Below are positions 24,839 through 33,691 of a DNA stretch of 64,000 bases, in pieces; within the stretch, counting starts at the first letter, position 1, and every line of letters starts with the position of its first letter. The notes beneath the pieces are model-generated. The model was not told the DNA's origin, did no database searches, and saw only the letters and a list, made by a program, of their open reading frames with translations. The stretch lies in contig CBDUTJ010000001.1 in assembly GCA_965370415.1 (NCBI GenBank), positions 1 through 64,000 on the forward strand. Reading direction: 5' to 3'. This DNA is from JACNIV01 sp965370415. Lineage in GTDB: Bacteria; Cloacimonadota; Cloacimonadia; Cloacimonadales; TCS61. The translations under genes were made by a program, and so were the position numbers.

Positions 24839-27283
24839 TTATTCTGCTGTTACACGATAGAATTTCCTTTCTGATGTAATTGAAGTTGTCCAACTATTAT
24901 TGCTGAATGATCCTGTTTCATCTACTATGAATGCGCTATAGGGATTGTCGGAAGAATAAACATGATACAGAGTAGCTCCCACAACTTCATCCCAGGAAAT
25001 CGTAACCGATGTATCAGAAATATTGATCGCTACATTTGTCGGTGCATTCGGCGGACCAGCAATATGAAAACCAAGATTTTCAAATGTATCTTGATCATGA
25101 ACGATCCATTCTGAATCAGTTGTATTTGTTCCGGCAGAAGAAGTCCAATCCGTATTTCCAACAGTGACAGTTGATTTTCTTACAAGAGTATGATTTAATG
25201 TTGCATTAGTTACTCCTGCAACATTCCATCCAGTTCCTGGGTCAGTGCCCTCTTCACCGATAGCATCGATTAATGTCATCACACTACTGATGTTTTTGGC
25301 TAATCCGACAGCATCATTACCATTCCAGCTGGCAAAATACCAAGTTATATCAGCAACATCTAAAATATAAGACGATGCACTTGGATTAGCAATCACCAAT
25401 ACGCTGTCTACTGCTAAGTAACCTGATAATGCTAATGTCCGCTCGGACCAACTACCACCGTTCTCAATTTTCCAGATTTCATATTCAGATAGGTTTACAG
25501 TCAATCCAGTTCCATTATAAATCTCAATTGCTTTATTATTACTGCTTCCTTCGATATATTCGGAAATAAAAAGGTCTGTTGTTATTTGAGTTCCGGTTAT
25601 GGAAAAGAAATTATCACTTTCATCATTCGGATTTCCATCGTTTGCATCGGAAATTTTGATCTTATAGTCACTTGAAATAGATTGTTCGAGTGGGATATTC
25701 CATTGCCAAAGACCATCATTATCTGTCGAACCGATCAATTCAGTATAATCTCTAACTGTTTCTTTATAAAGTTCGATTCTGACATTGTCTGTAAAGTCAT
25801 TTGAAGTCCAGGTAATATCATAAGAATTTCCACGCTCCCATTCTTCACTGCCATTTGGAGAAATAACTGTAATTGTTGGATTGATCGCAGAATGACTTCC
25901 GAGATAACTGAAAGTATCAACCGGGTATTCATCCCATTCTCCGTTGGAACGAGGATCCTGTGGTCCACTTAGCGGATCTGTTACGGTTGATTTCCTGACA
26001 TAAGTAACATCCTTTGCAAAATCAATATTTCCGGGAATTCCAATCCTGTCTATTTCAACACCAAATTTCAATAACCGAACCTGATCATTTCCGTTAAAAT
26101 TTATCACACCATTGTCGGTAGCCTCTGCTACACTTAGGATTACCGGATCAGCTCCCGTATTAGCCAGAACAAAAACATCTCCGTCCGTAAGAGTTCCGCT
26201 AAAATTATATGTATTTCCCCAATCTTCATCACCATTGACATCTTTTTCCAGACTGTATGCAGACAAATCTACTGCTGCTCCGGTTCCATTATAGATCTCG
26301 ATCGCTTTATTTAAACTACTTCCTTCGATATATTCGGAAATAAAAAGATATGATTGTGTTCCACTCAAACTAACGAAATCAACGTAAACAGGTAGATGAT
26401 CTGAAGCATAGTAAAGAGCATCTGCTACAGAATCAGGGACTGCCGAATTAGATCCATCATTTATAGAAAGATTAAAATGAGCTCCATCATTTCCGTAGGA
26501 AGTGAAACTATTGGAACCATATTCGATCCCCGAACCATTGTTTATTCCATAATTTCCAAAAATGAAATCGAACTTATCATCCAATCCTCCACCCGCACCA
26601 TAACCAAATTGCTCTATCCTTGTAGATTGAGAATGGACTTCCGCATAAAAAGCGTTTTCGTGCCAATTTCCTACATCACTGCAAAGGTCTTCTGCCCTTC
26701 CTATGTTATTTATTTCATCTGCAATGAACTTCTGATAACCATCTTCTGAACTGGTGTAAAAATTCATATCTCCCACAATGATAAATTCTGTTCCTTCTGT
26801 AAGTCCGTTCAGATAATTTCTAAGAATTGTTACAGCCGCTAAACGTTCTGCTTCATTTGTTGAACCCGTAGACGATTTAAGATGACAACTGTAGAAACGG
26901 ATCGTGTTACCATTAATATTCATTACATATTCAGAAATATCACGAGGAGAAGTATCAATCTCATCCTGGCTTACAAGTGTGCCGACTGAAGTTTTATAAT
27001 ACAACATATTATTAAGATCAGTATCGAGAATGAAATCAGCACGAGCATAACCTCCAATGGCAGTATTCAAAATATTTAGAATTACATCTGATGCTGATTC
27101 AGTTTTCATTTCCTGTGTAATTAGTATATCCGGTTGAACACCCTCAAAAACTGTTTGGAATTCAGCTAATCTGTCCGTTCCATCAAAATTCAAAGTGTTG
27201 TAAGACATTACTCTGAAATTTGTATCCGAAAAAAGATTGAAATATATCATCAATAAAAGGATTATTACGAGTATTTTTCTCAT
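24839..27283 (-). CDS. Exported endonuclease/exonuclease/phosphatase-like protein with lamin-tail domains
   Basis: Signal peptide (1-19), then an EEP-fold domain (about 20-305): FRVMSYNTLNFDG, PDILITQEM, YSCHLKSS, FIIVGDMNFY and YASDHLPVYVDF are the standard metal and phosphate-site motifs, so a secreted DNase or phosphodiesterase is likely. Two lamin-tail domains follow (LFISEYIEGSSLNKAIEIYNG and LFISEYIEGSSNNKAIEIYNG), separated by an ISPNGSEEWERGNSYDITW domain. It ends in a fibronectin-like KFYRVTAE instead of the sorting domain, whose remnant lies after the stop. It may degrade extracellular DNA, which is inference. Confidence 0.82.
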   Translation of the reverse strand: MRKILVIILLLMIYFNLFSDTNFRVMSYNTLNFDGTDRLAEFQTVFEGVQPDILITQEMKTESASDVILNILNTAIGGYARADFILDTDLNNMLYYKTSVGTLVSQDEIDTSPRDISEYVMNINGNTIRFYSCHLKSSTGSTNEAERLAAVTILRNYLNGLTEGTEFIIVGDMNFYTSSEDGYQKFIADEINNIGRAEDLCSDVGNWHENAFYAEVHSQSTRIEQFGYGAGGGLDDKFDFIFGNYGINNGSGIEYGSNSFTSYGNDGAHFNLSINDGSNSAVPDSVADALYYASDHLPVYVDFVSLSGTQSYLFISEYIEGSSLNKAIEIYNGTGAAVDLSAYSLEKDVNGDEDWGNTYNFSGTLTDGDVFVLANTGADPVILSVAEATDNGVINFNGNDQVRLLKFGVEIDRIGIPGNIDFAKDVTYVRKSTVTDPLSGPQDPRSNGEWDEYPVDTFSYLGSHSAINPTITVISPNGSEEWERGNSYDITWTSNDFTDNVRIELYKETVRDYTELIGSTDNDGLWQWNIPLEQSISSDYKIKISDANDGNPNDESDNFFSITGTQITTDLFISEYIEGSSNNKAIEIYNGTGLTVNLSEYEIWKIENGGSWSERTLALSGYLAVDSVLVIANPSASSYILDVADITWYFASWNGNDAVGLAKNISSVMTLIDAIGEEGTDPGTGWNVAGVTNATLNHTLVRKSTVTVGNTDWTSSAGTNTTDSEWIVHDQDTFENLGFHIAGPPNAPTNVAINISDTSVTISWDEVVGATLYHVYSSDNPYSAFIVDETGSFSNNSWTTSITSERKFYRVTAE

Positions 27284-27302
27284 ACACTTTCTCTCAAAAA
27301 AT

Positions 27303-27328
27303 CGGGCAGAAGAAAAATCAACTGCCCG
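27303..27328 (-). terminator. Terminator between two surface protein genes
   Basis: CGGGCAG...CTGCCCG stem. On the minus strand it is followed by ATTTTTTG. It is 27 nt past the stop of the gene at 27355 and just before the start of the next gene. Confidence 0.8.
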
Positions 27329-27354
27329 GATTATTAATTTGCTTTTTTTAATTC

Positions 27355-30237
27355 CTAGTTTACAGCTATTACATGGTAAAATTTCTTCTCACCAGTAGTA
27401 GAAAAATCAGTCCAAGTTGTTCCGGGAATCTCCACTTCTAATGTGCTAAAACTACCATATGGATCGTTATCAGAATATATCTTATACGATGTTGCACCAG
27501 TAACCGCATCCCACACGATAATAGCATCAGTTCCATTATGAGTTATTATAATATTAATAGGTGGATCAAGTGTTCCTGCCGCAGTAATAGAAATATTATC
27601 TACTTCCCAGTTTCTATACATACTAACTTCATAACGATATTTAAAAGCAATATAAACGGATGTTCCTGAAATTGCTGATAAATCTATACTACCTGATGAA
27701 GTCCAGCTTTGTGAAGCGCCCGGATGAGTAAAAGCTAATTCCGACCATGTATGACCGGATGGATCACCTAAACCTGGATAATCAGAAGAATAATATAGTT
27801 TTAAGTAATTGGTTGCGTTATCTGTACCATAATTGTACCAGGTATCGAATGTCATAGTTTCATTAGCATAACTATCGAAATCTATTGCCGGAAGTATTAA
27901 CCAGTCTTCTTCAGTTTCTCCGGAATTATATCCACTCATATATGCAAAACCATTTATGTCATAAGAGTCCCATACCCAAAATTTTGTTGCACCGGAATCA
28001 CTATAAGTATAGCAAATTCCCAGGTCAGCATCAAATGGCTCAGTATAGGGTAGAGTTGTAGATTGTGCATCAAAAACTCTATAGCTTTGCTCTGTAGAAG
28101 TTGAACTTTCCGGAACATTATCTTCAGCATAAATTTCGTAATACACAGTTGTCAAATCCAATTGGGCTGGAATGTCAGAATCGGTCGTATAAATATCTGC
28201 AATAACACTGGACATAGATATTGTATTAGTTAAACTACCAGAAGCCAATCCCCAATGTAATTCTACTAAACCGATTGTTCCATCAGAATCCGTTACAGTT
28301 GCAGAAACAGAAACTGTAGTAGTAGTAAGTATATCACCTGCAGGATTTCGTACTATATTGGTGATAAAGGGAGTTACATTCCCGCCAAAAGTATGTGAAC
28401 CAAGATCACTCCATGTATCCTCATCATTAACGATCCATTCTGAATCATCAGCATCTGTTCCGGCTGAAGAAGCCCAATCTGTATTACCGGTTGTCACTGT
28501 AGATTTTCTAACTAAAGTATGATTCTGTGTACCATTACTTACACCCGCAACAGGCCAGTAGCTTCCGGGATCTACTCCATTTTCACCAATAACATCGATC
28601 AGCATAGTGTTAGTTCCAACTATTTTGAAAAGACCAATTGAATCGTCTCCATTAAACCAGGTTAGTCCTCCACCAATCGAATCAGCAACAGCAGACATTC
28701 CAAGGGTTTCATCAGCATTTACATTAACCCAGACATCACCATCTGCAACGATCCATGCTCCGGGTTCAAAAGTAAATAAATTTCCTGTACCCCAAACAGC
28801 ACCATTGTTACATTTTTCAAGTACATATTCTGAAAGATCAATAGAAGCTCCTGTTCCATTAAAGATCTCAAGAGCTTTGTTATTGCTGCTGCCTTCTAAG
28901 TATTCCGAGATGAAAACAGCCGGAATTGGAGGTTGAATCCCAGTAGTAACGTTATCAGTTGGGATTGTTCCATCTGTTTTGTAATCTATAGCAGTTCCAG
29001 AATTTGTATATGGATATATATTGAAGTAATATGTCGTTTCAGGATCAAGATAGCTGAAACTGGCACTTTCGATTCCTTGAACAACATTAAGAATTAAATC
29101 TCCATCACTTTCAGGAGTTCCATCGACTGGTGCAGTTATTGAGCCAGCACTTACATCATTTCCTTTTATAAGATAACCATCAGGAAGAATTGATCCTATC
29201 GCATCAGTCCATGCTAAATCAATTACGCTAAACCAATCTGTTGAAGCTGTAAAACCTGTAACGTGATTGCTTGGTTCACCTTTGAAGGTTGTTGCATCAT
29301 CAGTAACACCAGTTGAATAATCATTTGAACCATCAACAGACCATGCTTTATAGTAATATTGTGTTTCAGGACTTAAAGGAGTATGGTAATATATGAGATT
29401 ACTTCCATTATACAATACTGTTCCACCACCGGCAATTGAATTTCCTGCTGAATAACCTGTACCATTAACAGGTGTACCAAAAACACCATCTGCCGACCAG
29501 GCTAACATAACATCATCACTGTTTACATTCTGCAGCCAGCTTACATCAATTCGATCTGTAGAAAAGGTAGTAGCTGCAAAACTTGTTGGGTCTGGTACAC
29601 CAGCTGCTACTGCTAATTGAAGGTGATCAATAGCAATGTCTTCGTCACCTGAATCTAAATTAAACTCAATTTGAATATCGAGCAAACTACCTGTTCCGGG
29701 AATTGAAACAGTAAATTGCACAAAAGAATCAGTTATTTCTGTTCCATCACCAATGCCATCGAAATCAGTGTCAATATATGGAGCACTATTGTAAGTACTT
29801 CCATCATTTTCAATCCAAATTAGGTTACTGAATGAACCACTATTATCAATATCGTAATAGATATGAACATAATCGGGTTCATCCCAATCTTCCACTGCAT
29901 CATTAGCCTCATCTTCTGCTAAGTATATTCTAAATTCTAGATTTGTTTGTCCTGAAATATTAATATCATCAATATCAATAAATACGGGAAGAGTAGCACC
30001 TTCACTGTCGATATCCATACCAGCAAAATAATACGAACCGATAACACCATTATAAACTACAGATGATGAGTGATCAGATCCATCGGTTCTAATCCAGAAG
30101 TCTTCAGAACCATCTGTAAATTCTACAATACTTGTTGTATACCCACCAGCACTTTCAAAGTCTAAAGTCCAAAATTGAGCTCCTAAGAAACTCACAAAAA
30201 ACAAAAAAACTAAAATAAATAAAACCATCTTTTTCAT
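27355..30237 (-). CDS. Large exported lamin-tail/fibronectin surface protein
   Basis: Signal peptide (1-20, ending FLGAQ). The N-terminal ~430 residues are homologous to those of the neighbour at 30490: a beta-sandwich starting FWTLDFESAGGYTTSIVEFTD and fibronectin type III-like repeats (SFAATTFSTDRIDVSWLQN; NHVTGFTASTDWFSVIDLAW). Then come a lamin-tail domain (FISEYLEGSSNNKALEIFNG), an Ig-like stretch, a cleaved-adhesin/choice-of-anchor-like domain (EPFDADLGICYTYSDSGAT...) and a C-terminal fibronectin end KKFYHVIAVN. No sorting domain and no fossil tail are present. It is probably a tandem duplicate with a diverged C-terminal half. Ligand unknown. Confidence 0.78.
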   Translation of the reverse strand: MKKMVLFILVFLFFVSFLGAQFWTLDFESAGGYTTSIVEFTDGSEDFWIRTDGSDHSSSVVYNGVIGSYYFAGMDIDSEGATLPVFIDIDDINISGQTNLEFRIYLAEDEANDAVEDWDEPDYVHIYYDIDNSGSFSNLIWIENDGSTYNSAPYIDTDFDGIGDGTEITDSFVQFTVSIPGTGSLLDIQIEFNLDSGDEDIAIDHLQLAVAAGVPDPTSFAATTFSTDRIDVSWLQNVNSDDVMLAWSADGVFGTPVNGTGYSAGNSIAGGGTVLYNGSNLIYYHTPLSPETQYYYKAWSVDGSNDYSTGVTDDATTFKGEPSNHVTGFTASTDWFSVIDLAWTDAIGSILPDGYLIKGNDVSAGSITAPVDGTPESDGDLILNVVQGIESASFSYLDPETTYYFNIYPYTNSGTAIDYKTDGTIPTDNVTTGIQPPIPAVFISEYLEGSSNNKALEIFNGTGASIDLSEYVLEKCNNGAVWGTGNLFTFEPGAWIVADGDVWVNVNADETLGMSAVADSIGGGLTWFNGDDSIGLFKIVGTNTMLIDVIGENGVDPGSYWPVAGVSNGTQNHTLVRKSTVTTGNTDWASSAGTDADDSEWIVNDEDTWSDLGSHTFGGNVTPFITNIVRNPAGDILTTTTVSVSATVTDSDGTIGLVELHWGLASGSLTNTISMSSVIADIYTTDSDIPAQLDLTTVYYEIYAEDNVPESSTSTEQSYRVFDAQSTTLPYTEPFDADLGICYTYSDSGATKFWVWDSYDINGFAYMSGYNSGETEEDWLILPAIDFDSYANETMTFDTWYNYGTDNATNYLKLYYSSDYPGLGDPSGHTWSELAFTHPGASQSWTSSGSIDLSAISGTSVYIAFKYRYEVSMYRNWEVDNISITAAGTLDPPINIIITHNGTDAIIVWDAVTGATSYKIYSDNDPYGSFSTLEVEIPGTTWTDFSTTGEKKFYHVIAVN

Positions 30238-30304
30238 ATATCCTCCTATTTTTTATTCAAATATCTAAATAAACAAAAATGTAAGTTGTTTTTTCACTTT
30301 GATA

Positions 30305-30310
30305 TGTCAA
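30305..30310 (-). promoter_or_regulatory. TTTGACA box, candidate -35 element
   Basis: TTGACA 73 nt before the ATG at 30237; compare the boxes at 21148 and 24624. A weak AACTTA lies 17 nt downstream. Confidence 0.35.
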
Positions 30311-30363
30311 ATCTTTTTTCATTTTTACAAATAGTCAGCGAACTTTTCAATAGAACAAAAAAA

Positions 30364-30383
30364 GGCTGAACTTGCGCTCAGCC
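30364..30383 (-). terminator. GGCTGA-type terminator
   Basis: GGCTGAACTTGCGCTCAGCC, identical to the stem at 21262, flanked by AAAAAAA and CTTTTTATG. It lies about 105 nt past the stop of the gene at 30490, beyond a long inverted repeat. Confidence 0.75.
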
Positions 30384-30428
30384 CTTTTTATGACTACAAG
30401 TGTTCGGAATTCATCAGCTTCTCTGAGT

Positions 30429-30481
30429 AACTTTGAAAAAGTTTATAAGCAAGATTCTCTCTGGTAAACTTTTTCAAAGTT
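30429..30481. repeat. Perfect 17-bp inverted repeat
   Basis: AACTTTGAAAAAGTTTA (30429-30445) and its exact reverse complement (30465-30481) flank a 19-nt spacer, 8 nt after the stop of the gene at 30490. It would form a strong hairpin in the 3' untranslated region. It has no partner elsewhere in the window. Confidence 0.7.
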
Positions 30482-30489
30482 TGATCATA

Positions 30490-32931
30490 TTATTTCAGCA
30501 TTATCATTTTTTTGGTTTCGGTGTAACTTTGTGTTTCCAATTTGTAGAAATAGATACCGGAACCATACTGTATTGCATCCCATTTAAGTTGATGCTCACC
30601 TGCTTCATATTTGTGAGTTTCCAGAAGCTGACCTTTCGCATTATAGATACTAAGTAAACCGTTCTCTCCTTCTTTTATGGAAAACTCTATCTTTGTTTCA
30701 GGATTGAACGGATTAGGATAGTTGCTGCACAGGAAAGTATTCTGCGGCAATTGCGGAACGGGTTCTTCTTCCGGAACAGTTAAAGTAGCAGGACCGTATG
30801 TATCCGTATTTCCGCCACCATCTATACTTTCCAGCCAGTACCAGTAGGTTTGTCCCACAATTACATCATATTCATCGGTAAATTGATAATCTGTGGGTTC
30901 ACTGGTAGTTCCGGCACCCGGTATAAGCCCGGAGTTGTTAATACAAAATGTTGTGTTATTTTCAAGTGCGTTTTCTGTTTCTCCCCTGTAAATATTCCAA
31001 CCCAGGTTATTGGTTTCGGATTGGGTCGTCCAGAGGATGGTGAGATTATCATTAATGAATTGAGCTGTGAAGTTGCTCAGGGTGACGGGGAGAGGAGAAT
31101 CTCCAGGAGTACATTGTGCTGCTGTTGCGCTTTCAATAGTGTATTCTGATGCAAGCCAGGTTGCACTTGGCTCAGTTACTCCTGCATTTCTTTCTGCATG
31201 ACTATCAAGATATTCCCATGCTTCACCAGTTCCATCAACATCAATTACACCATATGCATCTGATAATATTCCAGTAGAATGATCTCCACCATAATAAAGG
31301 AAATAGCCATCATCACCATTTCCAGTAATAATAGTACTATATAAATCTGCTGACATACCATATGCAGCCTCAAATGCAGTTTGATTAAGTGCTATGATAT
31401 ATGTTGAGCCAGATGAAATTGAACCTGTTATTTGTACATCCCCCCAAGATAAAGGATTACCATTTGCTTGTCTGCTAAGATACCATACTGCTCTTGTATC
31501 AAAAGTAATTGTTGATCCGGATGCGTTAAATAATTCAACAAATCTTGCATTATAGTTATCTGAAGGATCTGCTACTTCTGAAATTAATAATTCCGGGATA
31601 GCTGGCATAACTCCTGTTGTAGCATTTGCACTTGGTACAGTTCCATCTGTTTTATAGTCTATAGCAATACCTGAGTTAGTATACGGAAAAATTTTAAAGT
31701 AATACGTAGTTTCAGCATCCAACCCTGTCCATTCATAACTTGAAGTTCCATGAGCCAAATTTATAGCACCACTATCATCTCCAATTATTGCATTATCAGC
31801 AATTGCGATTCCATCAACAGGATTACTAACATTATCAGCAGTACTTGCTTTGATTAAGTATCCATCAGGGACTACAGAACCATCGTTTTCTGTCCATCCC
31901 AGATCAATTTTGCTAAACCCATCTGCTGTAGCCGTAAAGTCTGTAACATGATTGCTTGGTTCATCTTTAAATGTTGTTGCATTAGCTATTACGCCTGAAG
32001 AGTAGTCTGTTGAACTATCAACAGACCATGCTTTATAAAAATATTGTGTGTTGCTATCTAATGATGTATGATTATAAAGTAAATTACTTCCATTATACAA
32101 AACTGTTCCACCACCAGTAATTGAATTTCCAGCAGAATAACTTGTTCCATCAACAGGTGTACCAAAAACACCATCCGATGTCCAGGCTACCATAACATCA
32201 TCACTATTTCCATTTTGCAGCCAAGCAAGATTTATCTGGTCGTTTGCATATGTTGTAGCAGTAAAACTTGTTGGGTCTGCAACGCCGCCAGAGGGTGTAC
32301 CAGTTATTAATAAATTGTCAATAGCAATGTCTTCATCACCAGCATCCAGATAATTAAACTCTACAAGAATATCTATGACACTTCCAGTTCCAACAATACT
32401 AGCAATAAATTCAGTAAATGTTGGAGTTATTTCTGTTCCATCACCAACTCCATCAAAATCAGAATCGATTCTGGGAGTTGAGTTTGTCCCACCGGTAGCT
32501 TCAACCCAAATAAGATTTGTAAAGCTACCAGTATTATCAATATCATAACTAATGTGTAACCATGTATTGTCATCCCAATCCTCTAAAGCATCACTAGCAT
32601 CATCTTCAGCTAAATATACCTTGAAAACCAAAGTTGTATAAGTAGATATTGAAATGTCATCAATTGATAAAGTTAAATAATCAGGTCCACCATCACCATC
32701 TGTATCTTGAGCTCCAAAAAAATAAGAACCTAGAAGGTTACTATATTCTATCCAAGAACCAATATTTGAACCATCAGATCTAATAAAATAATCTCCTCCA
32801 CTGTCTGTAAATTCTACTACACTTGTTGAATAACCTCCTGAGGATTCGAAATTAAGCGTCCAGATATCATCACCAAACCCTAAACTCACCATAAACAAAA
32901 AACCTAAAATAAATAAAACCGTTTTTTTCAT
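30490..32931 (-). CDS. Exported lamin-tail/fibronectin surface protein with sorting domain
   Basis: Signal peptide (1-20), the same N-terminal beta-sandwich plus fibronectin repeats as the gene at 27355 (DDIWTLNFESSGGYSTSVVEF; SFTATTYANDQINLAWLQNG), a lamin-tail domain (ELLISEVADPSDNYNARFVE), then PLPVTLSNFTAQFINDN, the GWNIYRGETENAL repeat and the NYPNPFNPETKIEF sorting domain ending TKKMIMLK. The C-terminal ~190 codons match the proteins at 19721 and 21302 almost word for word. It is probably surface-exposed. The TTGACA at 33061-33056 is a possible promoter element. Confidence 0.82.
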   Translation of the reverse strand: MKKTVLFILGFLFMVSLGFGDDIWTLNFESSGGYSTSVVEFTDSGGDYFIRSDGSNIGSWIEYSNLLGSYFFGAQDTDGDGGPDYLTLSIDDISISTYTTLVFKVYLAEDDASDALEDWDDNTWLHISYDIDNTGSFTNLIWVEATGGTNSTPRIDSDFDGVGDGTEITPTFTEFIASIVGTGSVIDILVEFNYLDAGDEDIAIDNLLITGTPSGGVADPTSFTATTYANDQINLAWLQNGNSDDVMVAWTSDGVFGTPVDGTSYSAGNSITGGGTVLYNGSNLLYNHTSLDSNTQYFYKAWSVDSSTDYSSGVIANATTFKDEPSNHVTDFTATADGFSKIDLGWTENDGSVVPDGYLIKASTADNVSNPVDGIAIADNAIIGDDSGAINLAHGTSSYEWTGLDAETTYYFKIFPYTNSGIAIDYKTDGTVPSANATTGVMPAIPELLISEVADPSDNYNARFVELFNASGSTITFDTRAVWYLSRQANGNPLSWGDVQITGSISSGSTYIIALNQTAFEAAYGMSADLYSTIITGNGDDGYFLYYGGDHSTGILSDAYGVIDVDGTGEAWEYLDSHAERNAGVTEPSATWLASEYTIESATAAQCTPGDSPLPVTLSNFTAQFINDNLTILWTTQSETNNLGWNIYRGETENALENNTTFCINNSGLIPGAGTTSEPTDYQFTDEYDVIVGQTYWYWLESIDGGGNTDTYGPATLTVPEEEPVPQLPQNTFLCSNYPNPFNPETKIEFSIKEGENGLLSIYNAKGQLLETHKYEAGEHQLKWDAIQYGSGIYFYKLETQSYTETKKMIMLK

Positions 32932-33507
32932 ACTTCCTCCTATTTTTTAATTTTTTTAAAGATATTCATCATAAACTCTTTAAATATTGACATTATCACT
33001 CTTACCTTAATTTTTTATTTTAAAACAATTGTTAGATTCTTTTTTTTATATATATTGTCAAATCATTTTTACAATAAGAATTATGCTCTTAATTTTTTTC
33101 ATTTCCACCCCCTAATTCTTTATTTTGGAATTTTTGCTGTATCAAATAGATCTAATTTTATCATCTATCTAATAAATTCATAAATATTATACGATTTCAA
33201 AATTAATTCTGTATAAGTTTTTTGTTAAGATTGCGTTAGGATTTACAATTAGAAACGAATGTTTAGAATGAAAATATGTATTTTTTATTTGTTTGATATT
33301 TATCATTATCTAAATTGTTAATTACTTACTTTTTGTTAAATTAATTGTTATTTAATTAAAAAAGGGGATTGAACTTGCGCTCAGCCTCTTTATGAATTAT
33401 GCATATTATTTCAGCATTATCATCCTTTAATGGAATAAAAAATGCATTTTTCAATTTACAAATTTTAGTATATAATTGAATAGTGAAATGAGTTTTACTA
33501 AAATAGA
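32932..33507. other. Long AT-rich intergenic region
   Basis: No gene is seen in this AT-rich stretch between divergent genes. It contains TTGACA on the minus strand at 33061-33056 and on the plus strand near 32987, T/A-rich tracts, and at 33364-33430 a decayed terminator plus the 3' end of a lost surface-protein gene. Regulatory sites for the flanking genes probably lie here. Confidence 0.6.
33364..33430 (-). pseudogene. Orphan 3' end of a surface-protein gene
   Basis: A decayed GGATTGAACTTGCGCTCAGCC hairpin (33366-33386) is followed by TATTATTTCAGCATTATCAT (from 33404). That is the same order and wording as the terminator and IMLK-stop end of the gene at 21302 (21262-21321). Nothing homologous continues upstream on the minus strand, so the body of the gene has been deleted. 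Confidence 0.65.
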
Positions 33508-33668
33508 AGTGTTTTCGTCATCCTGCTTGCCAAGCCGAAGCTTGCGAAGGCTGGAGGAATGCTACTTGCTTTTCCATCGAAGGATCTCCTCTTATAATGA
33601 GATTCTTCGTCGAATGTCTATGTAAGCTCATCCTCAGAAAGACATATGTTTTTTCATTTTGTAGAACT
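33508..33668. repeat. Dispersed intergenic repeat, copy B
   Basis: Shares ordered blocks with 14807-14987, including CCTGCTTGCCAAGCCGAAGC, GAAGGATCTCC and CTTATAATGAGATTCTTCGT. It ends 24 nt before the GTG of the M16 peptidase gene. Confidence 0.75.
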
Positions 33669-33691
33669 CTTTAAAAATATATGGAGGATAT

